A stretch of DNA of 64,000 nucleotides, taken from Micractinium sp. NFX-FRZ (Eukaryota > Chlorophyta > Trebouxiophyceae > Chlorellales > Chlorellaceae). Location: contig JAPTJF010000076.1 in assembly GCA_029339195.1 (NCBI GenBank), positions 1-64,000 of the forward strand. The letters are read 5' to 3'. A program made the position numbers and the translations under genes. This document shows, in pieces, positions 25,441 to 37,400 of the stretch. Each line of letters opens with the position of its first letter. Positions within the stretch are counted from its first letter, which is position 1. Under the pieces are notes generated by a model. That model saw only the letters and a list, made by a program, of their open reading frames with translations. It was not told the origin of the DNA and ran no database searches.

Positions 25441-28400
25441 ATGTCGGGTGAGACATGAGAAAGACTTGAAGGCGTTGCCTGCGCCCGAACCGACTTCCCT
25501 GGGGTTTTGAAACAGAGGCAGTGCTGCCTGCAGGACCTCTGCGCATTTCCAGCCTTCCATTAGCGCTCTCATCCCTTAAATTGGGGGAAGAGAGCACGCA
25601 GACGGCCGAGCGCGTGCCGGTCTGAGCTGGCTGACACCGCCCGCCATTTCCCGTTCCCGCCGCCCCGCAGGCGCAGCTCAGCTGCCGCGCCCCACGGAGC
25701 ACTGCTCCTTGAAGGACTGCCGAGGGCTGCACGAGGATGTCGAAGGATTCCGATGGCTGGGCAAGCCGCTGGACAAGGTGTGCGAGAGTGTGCACCAGCG
25801 CGCGCGTGGCAGCGGCGCCACGGCGATGTTGCATTTCAGTTGTTGTGCGACCGCTGCTAGGAGTCAGCAGCCTCGGCTGTGCAACACCCTGTCCCACACC
25901 TGCTGATACTAGCTTTTGTCTTTCCTTGGGCAGGCTACGGTGCTGCGCCTGTACCCCGACCGCCGCCTGGTCGACGTGACGTCCAAGACGGAAGCACAGC
26001 GCGCCAAAGTCGTGAAGGAGCATGCCACCGAGTTCAAGCGGCACCAGGGCCAGAAGGCCTTCCACCCAGCAGCGGTGGCGCACTTTGCGGGCTTCTACGC
26101 GGATGAGCAGGAGGAGGGGAGTGGCGACCATCAATGGGTGCGCTTACCACGTGCTGCGTGGGATGCAGGGAGAGGGGGGTGCTTGAGAGTGAAGTGGAGG
26201 GTGCAATAGCAGTGCAGAGTGGAGGCTGATGGGTCTTGGCCGGCGCCAGCCAGGCGCGTGGCAGACTGAGAAGCGAGGCACATGGTTCAGCCCCACAGCG
26301 GCGCGGAGCCCTGCCTGCTGTGCCTGCTTTGCTGCGACCTCAGAACCAATCCGCAACACTGGGCCGCTGCGCACCGGCCGCCGCCCTGTTCTTCCCCATC
26401 TGGCATTCCCCCTGCACCCCTGCAGGCATGCACAGATGACCTGGAACGCCCCGTGCCGGGGCCTGTGACTCAAACCGCCTCACCCTGCCCTGCCTCACCC
26501 ACCCCCACCCTCCGCCCCCAGGTGTATGTGGGCGACTATGTGAAGATCAATGTTGGGGACGACAACCCCAAGGGCTGGAGCCTGGCGCAGGTGGTGGAGC
26601 TCTACCAGACGCCCGACGTGAGCGCTCGGGGGTGGGGGGGGGTATCAAGCGGGGGCAGGATGGGGTGTCAGCATTCACTGGAAGTGCGTGGAGAGAGTCA
26701 CAGCATAGGGGTGCACGGTGCGGCGCAGGGGGTGAGTTCTGCTGCAGGTCAGTGAGGTGCAAGACGTGGGAATGGGCTAGTGGGATTGGGCTGGGATGAG
26801 GTGGCGAGCTGAGGGCGCAGCATCACACAACTGCCCTGTTCGACTGTGCCGGCCTGGCGTGCCCCGCATGGCTCCGTCACTGCCTTCCGACCCGCTTCCC
26901 CCTTCCCCCATGCTACAACTCCCGCCCGTCCACCCGCCCACCCGCAGTCCCAGCGCATGATGCGGCTGCACTGGCTGTATGCCTCCCACGACAAGGACAC
27001 CGCGCTCATCTATTCGAAGGTGGGCAAGAAGAAGAGCGCCAAGAAGAATGCGGCAGAGGAGGAGGAGGGGGAGGAGGAGGGGGCCTGGATGGCGGGCGGC
27101 ACATACCACAAGGGTGAGCCCTGGCAGGATCTAGAAGTTTGAAGCCATAAACCCCGACTGTTCGGAAACCCTGAACTGCAACAGCTGTGGCCCCTGCTGC
27201 TGAGAGGCCTCGGGCAGCCCTTGCTTGCGGCCAGGCAGGGGCTGAGCAACGCACCTGGCTGCAACGCATCATGTGCAGCCACAAGATGTGCCTGCTGCAG
27301 ATGTCGCACAACAAGTTTCTGTTGTTGCTGACTTTGTTCCCCCCAAGCGCCCCCTGCCCGGCCCATGCATGCAGCCGTGGAGGGCTTCGATGAGCGCCAG
27401 GTGTTCCGTGCGCGCGACAACAACACATACCTGCATGAATACAACATCGCCGCCCTGGAGTGGTGAGGGAGCCGCCTCCCGACCTTTCCCCTTTGCTCGC
27501 TGTGCCTGCTGCTGCTGCTGCTGGCTGAGCAATTGAGCGCGCGCGGCCTTGAGTGCACCCGTTGTGTCTGTGGGGGGGCGAGCCATTGCCCGGTGCCCCC
27601 TGCCTGCCCAGTGGGCTGTTTCCCAGTGCACGGCCGGGGGTTGTGGCAGGGTGTGTGGTGGCCTGGCAGGGCGGTGCGCGCCAGGCAGCCGCCCACTCCT
27701 GCGCGCCTGATTGTGCAGCTACTCTATGTCCTGACGGCCCACAGCCCTCGCCGCCCACCCACCTCCTGCTGCCCTCCGACATGCCCCCCCCGGTGCTGCT
27801 CCCTCCCTGCCGCCTGCAGCAAGGTGCGCGTGGTGCAGGTGCAGCCAGAGGAGGAGCCGCCGGCAGACTGCGACTGCTGGTGGACCATGGGTGAGTGAGG
27901 GAGCACAGAATCCGTGCGCACAACCTGTGGGCACAATCTGTGAGCACATTATGTGCACACACTGATGCGCAGCCATGCGTGGTTGCGTCGTGCCACTGCA
28001 AGTATGTTGAACGCTGCCCTGCCCAGCCCAGCACCCACCTTTGTGGCGTGCTGCATGCACAGCACCCCACACTATGCACAGCACCCACCCCTGCCCTGCT
28101 GCCCCCCCTGCTCGCAGAGTTTGACCGCCGCTTCCTGACGTTTGAGGTGCCCGCTGAGGTGGCGGCGGAGCAGCGGCGCAAGTTCCTGGCGTCGCGCCCC
28201 AAGGGCGTGCCGCTGGTAAGGCTGTGTAAACTCTGTGTATACCACCCAGCCGCGTGCCGACCCTGCCCTCCCTGCCCCTCGTCTGTGTGGGTGCAGCGCG
28301 GCACGTGTTGTACGCTGGTGCTGGAGGGCTGTGCTTTACTTGGCTAAGACTGCTGTCTTACCAGCCCTGCCCGCTCCCCTGCTGCAGGTGCTGCGTGGCA

Positions 28401-31400
28401 TGGACCTCTACGTGGGTGCTGGCGGGCTGGGCTACCTCGACCACGTGAGCCTGCTGCCTCCCAGGAACGACAAGGAGGCGCCCAAGCCAGACCCCAACGG
28501 GTGCGTCACACCGTGCTTGCACTGTGCTGTGCGTGCGCTGTGCTGTGCCGTGCTGTGCTGTGCTGTGCTGTGGCCCAGCAGGGCTCTGCGCCCTCACAAG
28601 GCGAGAATGGGGAGCGTGGCATGAGGGCGGGCTAGCGTGCGCTGTGGAGGCAGCGCCCACTCGGGCTTGCTCGCCGTGGGCTCGTCTGTATGCTGCATCC
28701 ACTGCCGCCCAGCTCTTGCTGCGCCCTCCCCTGCTGTCCCCACTTAGAGGCCGGCACAGATGCTTGCAGCCGACCCAGGCAGCCTCACCACCTCGAGCAC
28801 GTGGCATCCTCCCTCCGCCCCGCCTTTGTCCCCTGCAGCATCCAGACGCGCACCGACTGGGCGTGCGACTGTTCCGTCTTAATTCCGCCATCGCCTTGTC
28901 CCCTGCAGCATCCAGACGCGCACCGACTGGGCGTGCGACTGTTCCGTCTTGATTCCGCCCCACCTTGTCCCCTGCAGCATCCAGACGCGCACCGACTGGG
29001 CGTGCGACCGTTCCGTCTTGATTCCGCCCCACCTTGTCCCCTGCAGCATCCAGACGCGCACAGATTGGGCGTGCGACTACGAGGCTGACATGGCGGCGAC
29101 CTTCAAAGCCAACAACTCGCACTCACACGTGAGCCTGGGCTGGCAGCATTCTGCAAAAATGGTCCTTCCAAAAGCGTTCTGCTCTGCGTTGGGTGCTTCT
29201 GCAGTGGTGGCACTTGCACTGATCGGCAGCTGACCTCCAAAAGCATCAGCGCCAGCAGTTCGTTTCATGAACCTCAATCAGGAACCCTACCTGCCATGGT
29301 TTTCTTGTGCCCTGCAGGTCTTCACCTCTGGCACGGATGAGCTGCTGGAGCTGTTCAAGGCCTTCTTCGAGCTGTACCAGGAGCTCCGGATGGACGCGCC
29401 CGGGCAGCCTGTGCGGGTGGGTGGGTGCCCTCTCACCTCCCCTACAGCGGGGCATGCCGTGCCTCGCTGGGCTCAGTGCCAGTGTGCCCGCTGGGCTGTG
29501 CCTTCGTAGTGTCGGCAATCGGCGCAGCAGGGCCTGCCGCTCCGTCAGCACGGCGCGCGGTTCGCCTGCCTCACACCCTTGTGTTCAATCTCAGCGGGAA
29601 GAGCGTGTCACTCTTCCCAATGCAGGACTCACTGCATTGATCCAGCATGTGTGTGCACACTGCCCGCCAAGCTCCCCCGCCCGTCTCCCACCCTGCCCCC
29701 CCTGCAGCCCTGGGACGGGAGCGCCCCCTACAAGCGCTGCGACGACGACCGGATGATTGCCTGGCCGCGCTGCGTGCAGGCAGAAGTGCTGTGAGTGCGG
29801 CCAGTGGGGCGGCCATGGTCGCGAGGACGGGCGGGTGGAAGAGCAGGCAGGATGGCATGCTGCGGGCGAGCATGCAGCAGCAGCTAGGCGATGAGCGGCA
29901 GGCAGACAGGCAGGCACGCAGCACAACTGGCAGGCAGGCAGGCAGCGGAGAACTTATGGGCTGGTCCAGCCTGCTACCAAGCCTGCCCTTCTCCTTAACC
30001 TGGGCTCACATACCTATGCCGCCGCCTCCCTGCCTCTCCGGCATTGCATGTGCCAGGGCCAGGATTGCTGAGGAAAAGAAGGAGGAGAACAAGGCGGCAA
30101 AGGCGGCTGCCAAGGCGGCTGAGGAGGCTGCCGCCGGTGGGAAGCCGGCGGCCAAGAAGCGGAAGCTGGCAGACGGCTCTGCTGCCGCCGCTGCTGCTGG
30201 GCTGCTGGTGGCTGGAGAAGAGGAGGAGGAGGAGGAGGAGGAGACTGAGGAGGGGGGCAGCTCGGATCAGGAGGAGTCGAGCGATGCTGAGGAGCAGGAG
30301 GAAGAGATGGAGGAGTTGGAAGTTGAGGTGGAGGAGGAGGAGGAGGAGGCAGGTGGGTCGGCAGCGAGGCAGCGAGTGGCAGGGCAGTGCGGCGACGGTG
30401 CTCTGTCCTCGCGCTCTGCAATGATGAACAGCCAGCGCGGCCAGCCCCCCGCATCACGCTCAGTTGTGGCCGCAGCGGTGCCCAGCTGTGCGCGCCAAGC
30501 TTCTCTGACCCTCTCTGCCCCTGTGCTGTGCTGTGCTGCGCTGCCCCGCAGGCCCCTCTGCCAAGGGCAAGCGCAAGGCCCCCGCTGGCAAGGGCGTGGC
30601 GGCTGGCGAGGGCGAGGCGGCGGCAGGCAAGGCGGCTCCCACGGTCCATCCCAAGGTTGTGATCACCAAAGAGGACTGCAAGCCTTACCAGTGAGTCCGC
30701 CTGCCCACGTTGCTTGCACGCCTGCCTGCTTCTGGCCACATTGGATCTCCTTGGGCTTGCAGGTGCACTTCCAGTGCTGTCCTTGGTGAAGTGCGCAGCG
30801 GTGCTGTGGGCTGAAAGTGCGCCGGCCTGCTCTGCACGCTGCGCCCGCCAGGCCTTCCTGCCTGGCCAAATACTGTCTCATGCGCCACGCCACCTGTGCG
30901 TCGGCCACAGCTAGCTTGTGTCCGCTCATCTCCCCTGGTCGCGTCCCGCCACCTCAGCACCCACATCACACCGCCGCGCCCCCCTGCCTCTCTCCCACCC
31001 CCCCTGCAGCGGCAAGGTGGGGCTGTGCAGCGAGATCCAGCAGATGCGGCTGGGCGAGTGCGCGCCGCGCGTGCAGGGCTCGGGCGTGTCTGCCGGCCTG
31101 CTGAAGAACTTCATCCAGCCCAACGAGCGGTGGCTGGAGTTCAAGGTGGGCTGGGGCCCTGCGCCTGCGATTTCCTGTTTTGGCACCTCAAACTTTCGAT
31201 CGAAAGAGGAGGGAGGAAGGTTTGTGTACTGGCTAGTAAGAGGTGGCTGGGAGTTCAAGGTGGGTGCACACTGTGTAGAATGGACGGGGGAAAGGACCAG
31301 GAACGATCTCGGGGGCGGCTGCGGACGGACCGGCGCTTGTCCATGCTTCAACGGAACTCGCACGCTTAGGCCGACCGCGGCTTTGCCAGTGCTGTGCAGC

Positions 31401-34400
31401 TGCCCGCTCACCTGCTCGTGCACTGCATGCACCACCCTTACGCGCACACCCACACCGCCCTCGCCCCCGCCCCATGTACTGCCCGCCCCGTGTACTGCCT
31501 GCAGGTGGTGATGGAGGGAGAGCAGCAGGAGGTGTGGCTGTCCCGCAAGCAGCTCAAGGGGCAGGAGAGCCTGCTGCGCGGATTTGTCCGCCAGCTGCGC
31601 GAGTGAGTGGGATGCCGCGCCGGGAGTTGCTGTGAAGGGTGACTATCAGGAGGGGGCAGCCAGGTGGAGAGTGGGAAGGTTGAGCCCGCGACCAGCACAG
31701 GGATCTGGCCGTGTGCCTGCCCCAGGGTCCCACAGCTGCTGCGGCCACTGCCGCACCCGGCGGCTGCCTCGCAGACGCTTGCACTGCTGCCTACACACCC
31801 ATGGTACCAATGCCCGCACGCCTGCCTCCCACCCACGCCCACGCCCTGCCCTGCCCCCCCGCCCTGCCCTGCCCCGCCGCCTGCAGGCGGCAGTGCATCC
31901 CCTTCCCAGGGGAGGTGGACTTCATCTGTGGGGGCCCGCCCTGCCAGGTGGGCGTGTTCCACCGTAGCGGGGTGTAGCAAAGAGGCGGGGCGAATGCGGC
32001 GTCGCATTGTTGCGCCGGCAACAGCTGGCAGCCCTGGCGTGGATACCCCCTGCTCATCTGCCATGTGCCCTGGAGCTAGCCAGCACTGTGGAGCCACCTC
32101 ACCTCAACCTCTCCTCTGCCTCTCTGCCTCCCCCGCAGGGCATCAGCGGCAACAACCGGCACGCGAAGCAGGAGGACATCCTCTCCGACCCGCGGTGAGG
32201 AGTGCAGATTGCCGCTTGGCCAGGGCGGCCGGCGTTTGAGGCAGGCTTTCCGCAAGCCTTGACCAGCTTGTTGGAGCGCAGTTGCCAGAGTCGAGAAGGC
32301 CGGCGTGGGTGGGCATGCCCTGCCTAGCCATGCCTGGTATGCTCTTCACTGTACCCCCGCAATCCTGCCCCCCCAGCATCACCCGCTGTGCCCCCTGCCC
32401 CACCCTGTGTCCCCGCTGCCCCCGCTGTGCCCTGGTGCAGCAACCGCCAGCTGCAGGTGTTTGTGGCGTACGCTCAGTGGTTCCAGCCCAAGTTTGTGCT
32501 GATGGAGAACGTGCAGGTGGGTGGCTGCACAGCTGTACATACAGTACAGCACAGTACAGCTCTGGAGTTGGGAAGGTCTTGTTGCAAGTGCTCTAGCCGA
32601 AGTGGGTGCTGGTCAAGAATGTGCCAAGAAGGGCGGCGGCTTGACAACACCCAAGCTGCCCCACTGGAAGGCCGCGCTGTACGGCTGCAATGATTGCACT
32701 GCAGGGCATGCTGGAGACGGAGGGGCACGGGTCGTACCTAGCTCACCCTGCCGTACCGCCCTCCCCTGTACTGCCCCCCTGCGGCACTGTACTGCAGGAC
32801 ATTCTGAAGAAGGAGGATGGGATGTACATCAAATACGCAATGGGCAGCATGCTCAACATGCGCTACCAGGTGGGTGAACGCTGGCAACATCGTGCATGCA
32901 TGAATGAACGCTCCCCGGGCTGCATTGACTCTAGTGGAGACTGGGCGGCCGGGGCGGTTGCCAGGTGGGTGTGCACGTCTCCTCCACAGCATGCAGCTGC
33001 AGGGCTGCACATCTTTGGAGCGCCAGAGACTCACACTGACCTCTCCCTGCTGCTGCCTCCTGAGGCTGCCTGCCCCCTGGCGAACATCTGCTTGTGCTCA
33101 CGTGCCCCGCCCCCTGTGCAGGTACGCGTGGGGCTGGTGGCGGCCGGCAACTTTGGCGTCCCGCAGGGGCGCTGGCGCTGCTTCATGTGGGCGGCGGCGC
33201 CCGGCCAGCAGCTGCCCGCCATCCCCAAGCCCACCCACAACTGCGTCAAGTTCAACGTGAGTGCGCTGAGCTGGCATTGCTTGCTGAGCTGGCATGCTGA
33301 GCTGCATGCTGGGCTGGGGCTCACCTGGTGCACAGCTGGCGCACAGCTGGGGCGGCACCAAGTGCAGGCGATGTTGCATGCGCTGGCACTCTTGCACACA
33401 GGCCCTGCTGCTGCTGCTGCTGCGTGTGTCTGGGTTCCGGGTTTCCGCTCTACTTGCCACGAGCTCCCTCCTCCCCAAGCAAGTGCCCAACCCCTCCACC
33501 CCTGCCTGCCTGCTTGCCTGCCCGCCTGCAGTGCGCGGTGGCCGCCACCGCCAAGCGCCTCACCTCGGGCTTCTGCAACGCACAGGAGATTGCAGACGGG
33601 CACATGCCGGTGAGTGGGGCTCCAGTGATCTGCTGGGCCACACTTCCCTTCCTCCTGCTCCTCCCTCCCCGCCCCCATCCCACTCACTTTGCTGGCAGAC
33701 ACCCGCCCTTCTCCTGCACCCCCCTTCCCACCTCTCAACACAGGTCCTGCTGGGCAACATCCCCAGCGACCTGCCACCTTTTAAGAAACCCTCTTCATTA
33801 CTCCTGTCACCCCTCCCCCCATCCCACCCCTCCCCCCCCCCAGGTCCTGCTGGGCGACATCCTCAGCGACCTGCCCCCAGTGGACAACTTTGAGCTGCAC
33901 GAGCGGCAGAGCTATTTGTCCCGCCCCCAGCGCGTCACCCAGGTGCGGCTTTTATTCCCATCAATTCATGGAAAGTGTGAAGTTTGCCATTTGTCGGGTG
34001 CTCATGCTTGAGCGGGAACGCTTGGCAACCGAGTGCTCTGCTGCAGAGTGCTGCCCTGGACGTTGGGTGTTTGGTCCTGCTGTAGCGCGGAGAATCGCAC
34101 ACGGGCTGTGCAGCTGCCCTGGCAGCAGCGGCAGGGCAGGTGCCCCGGGCCCTGCCTGCACCCTCCAGCCCTCCCGCTTGCCTCCATCCTCCCTTCCGCC
34201 CTCCCACCCTCCTCCCTGCATGCAGGCCTGGCTGCGCCGTAAGCCCCACCTTCATGCGACCTGCCCTGACGGTCCACCTACCCCACTCTGTTGTGCACTC
34301 TCTCTCTGCAGGCCTGGCTGCGGCGCGAACCCCGCCCCTGGATGACACCCCACGAGGAGCGCATGCAGGCGCACGACGACTTCATGCTGCAGGATCACGT

Positions 34401-37400
34401 GAGCCTGATGTGCTGTTCTGTGCTGTGCTGTGCTGAGGCCCACGACATGTGCATGCTGGAGGGTGACGGAAGGACATGCTGCACTGTGTTGCGCTGTTTT
34501 GTGCTGTGCTGTGCATGCTGTGCCACACCGTGCTGCATTGCGCTGGAAGAGCCATGCTGGAAGAGACATGCTGGCTGTGCATGCTCTGCTGTGCTGTGCA
34601 TGCTCGGATGTGCTGCCCCACGCTGCGCGTGATCTTCCGTTGGAACGGCCTGGCGCCCCCTCCAACCTGCCTGCCACCACAACCACAACACACAGCCACC
34701 TGTGCGCTTCCTTACAGTCGTGTTTCCTGTTGGGAACCTCCTCACAATGCAGAACGACCTGGTGAGGGAGGCGCTGCTGGTCGCAGAGGAGTTTGGGCAC
34801 AACACGGTGAGGCCATGGGGGGGATGGGAAAACATGTGAAAGAGACGGTGGGAGCGCCTGGCTCTGGGCCGGGCCTGTCGCTGCTGGTGCCGGTGCGCCC
34901 ATGCCTGCAGGCTGAGCAGGAAATGGCGGTGCTCCCATCCACTGGTCAATTCGTTGCCGCTGGATGGCACCCCCCCACCTGCCTCCCTGCCCCCTGATTG
35001 TTGCCTGCCCCTGTGTCCTCTCCTCCCGACTTCTGGCCCCGTAGATGGCCCAAAAGGTGCTGCTGAACAGCAACCACCCGCTGCGTCCCCAGAAGGAGAA
35101 GGGCGGCCTGACCAAGAAGCGGTCGACAGACGACATGGAGGCGGGTAGGCGGGGCGGGCGGGTGGGTCTGGAAGCGTGCCAGTGGGAGTGCGTGCTATCA
35201 GGCGGTGTAGTGGGCTTGCATTTAAGCACATGTAGGCGGCGAGTGGGACAGGTTGAACGCGATGAACTCATCAATGACAACAGAGATGGGCGACGGGCGG
35301 CAGTCCGACCGGCATCATGGACGCGGGTGACATGCAGTAAAACACCATGAACGCAGCTCGCATGCATGTAACCATAGCATGATGCCCCCCGTGTGTGTGC
35401 AGGCCAGCACGCCTTTGAGACGCTGTCCGCGGCGCTGCGCAGCGCCCCGGATCAGAAGCTGCAGCTGGCGCTGTGGCTGCAGGCGGAGGCGAGCCGCACG
35501 GGGTATGCGCACACGCAGGCGCAGATGGTGGGTGGGGCGGGTGGAGGAGTGTTGGAGAGAGAGAGTGTGTGGGATGCATGGAGGTGGCGGGGGTCACTCT
35601 GTGCCTGGTTCTTGTGCCCCACTGCGCCGCTGTGCTGTCCTTTTATCCATGCGATACTGCCACAGTGTGTTGAGCGGCTGAGACAGTCCCTGGTGAAGTA
35701 CCTGCATGCCTGTATGCCCCACCCGCGCCGCCGGCCCTCCCTCCTGCACTACTGCTGCAGTACGAGAAGCGGCTGCGGCAGTACCTGGAGGAGTACCTTC
35801 AGCGGCGGGACAGCCCCGACCACGTGCTCACCGACCACCGCCCCTTCCTCTGCAACTCAGGTGAGCTGACCACAGCCGTAACTGACCACAGCCTTGACAC
35901 GCATGTAGGAGGAACATTTGAGGACCTAACATTGGCACACACCCGTTGCATGCATTCCTGATGGCCCCTCCTGCAATGGGTGGCAGCGTGTCACGCATCT
36001 TCGTGCTGGTACTGCACATGGGTACTGCATGGCGGCTGATCCACCTGCCTGCTGCCCTGGCCCCTCCTTGGCTTAGTTTGTGATTGTCATGGACCACTCC
36101 CGCATGCTGACCGACCGTTGTTACCACCTGGAGCCTGCACACATGCTTCACCGACCCAACTGTTGAGCGCCCACTTTGTGCGACACACTCACGCATGCGT
36201 CCCCGGTTGCCTGCCTGATCCACAGACGACCACTACCGCCTGGCCACTGTGCCGACGCGCAAGGCTGGGGACGACGACCGCAACTTCCGGCACCTGGAGG
36301 GCATCGCGCCCAACAAAGACGGTGGGTGGGTGGTAGTCAAAGAGCGGGTGGGAGCAGGGGACTGTGGGGTGGCGGGGGCACAAGGGGAAGGAGAATGTTG
36401 GTGTTATGGCATCCGGAAGGCAAGACTGTAGAAATGCAGGCGCTGGGTGTTGGGGCCGGAGGGCATTGCTGGGAAAAGGTCCAATGCAATGCAGACGGGA
36501 TGCACAGGGAGGTGTGGCAGGGTGGCACCGTGCCCGCCTCACCTGGTGGGGTGGAAGGCGCAGCTGAGAACGTGGGCAGCAGTGGAGGGGTGTAATGAGC
36601 GTTTCTGCAGCCCCCGCCTGCCCCCCCGCCATGCCTCGGGCGGTCCTGCCTCACCCCTTCCCCCTCCTCCGCTGCCCCATCCCGCCCCATGCAGGCACCT
36701 GCTGCTATGGCCACAGCCACGCGCCGCGCAAGAAGGGCGTGTCGGTGTGCGCCGGCGGCGGTGTGCACGATGCCGTCGTGCGCACAAAGAAGGGGACCCA
36801 CAAGGAGTACCGGGTGGACCAGCACAACAAGGAGGGCTGGCGGGGCGGCGCACTGGAGGGTGAGGCGCCGCCGCTGCGGGCAGCAAAGCGGCTGTTGCTT
36901 GACTGGGGGCCGGGCGCCCTGCTGCCGATTACTGTCTTCCCTGCCTGCACAACCCACAGCATACCCCCTGTTGCTTTTGACATCATGTTTAGATGCGTTG
37001 GCGTACCCGGCTGCCCGGTGCTGGCTCGCCTGATCACACACCATTTTGCGTGTCTGAGTCACCTGCATGCTTGCACCGTAATCGTCCGTCTGCCGCTTGC
37101 AGGCTGCAAGGCCTACACCGTGTTCATGCCCACCGGCGGCCCGCTGGTGCCCCAGTGGTGCGTCACCTTCAAGAACGGCAAGAGCGACGGGCGGGGCGGC
37201 TGCTTTGGGCGGGTGGCGGACCACGAGATCATCGCCACGGTGGGTGACGTGCTGCGCTATGCCTGCTGTGCTGCATGCTGACATGCTGTGCCTGCGCGCG
37301 GCGGACCACGAGGTCATCGCCACGGTGGGTGACGTGCTGTGCTGTGCCTGCTGTGCTGTGCTGGTTGCTGCCCGTGCTCTGTGTGCATGGCAGAGCACGA

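Noticed and set aside
25254..25451. A 65-codon ORF starting MRKKVKASRP as first exon of the methyltransferase
   Set aside because: Its only good donor leaves phase 2, while exon 2 needs phase 1. The ATG at 25441 fits.
28520..28575. TGCTGTGCTG runs here and near 17090, 34420 and 62230 as RNA or regulatory elements
   Set aside because: They are simple-sequence stretches in introns with no consistent placement or fold I can support.
28833..29046. CRISPR-like array
   Set aside because: The repeats are directly adjoining copies of an exon edge with no distinct spacers, in a nuclear gene.
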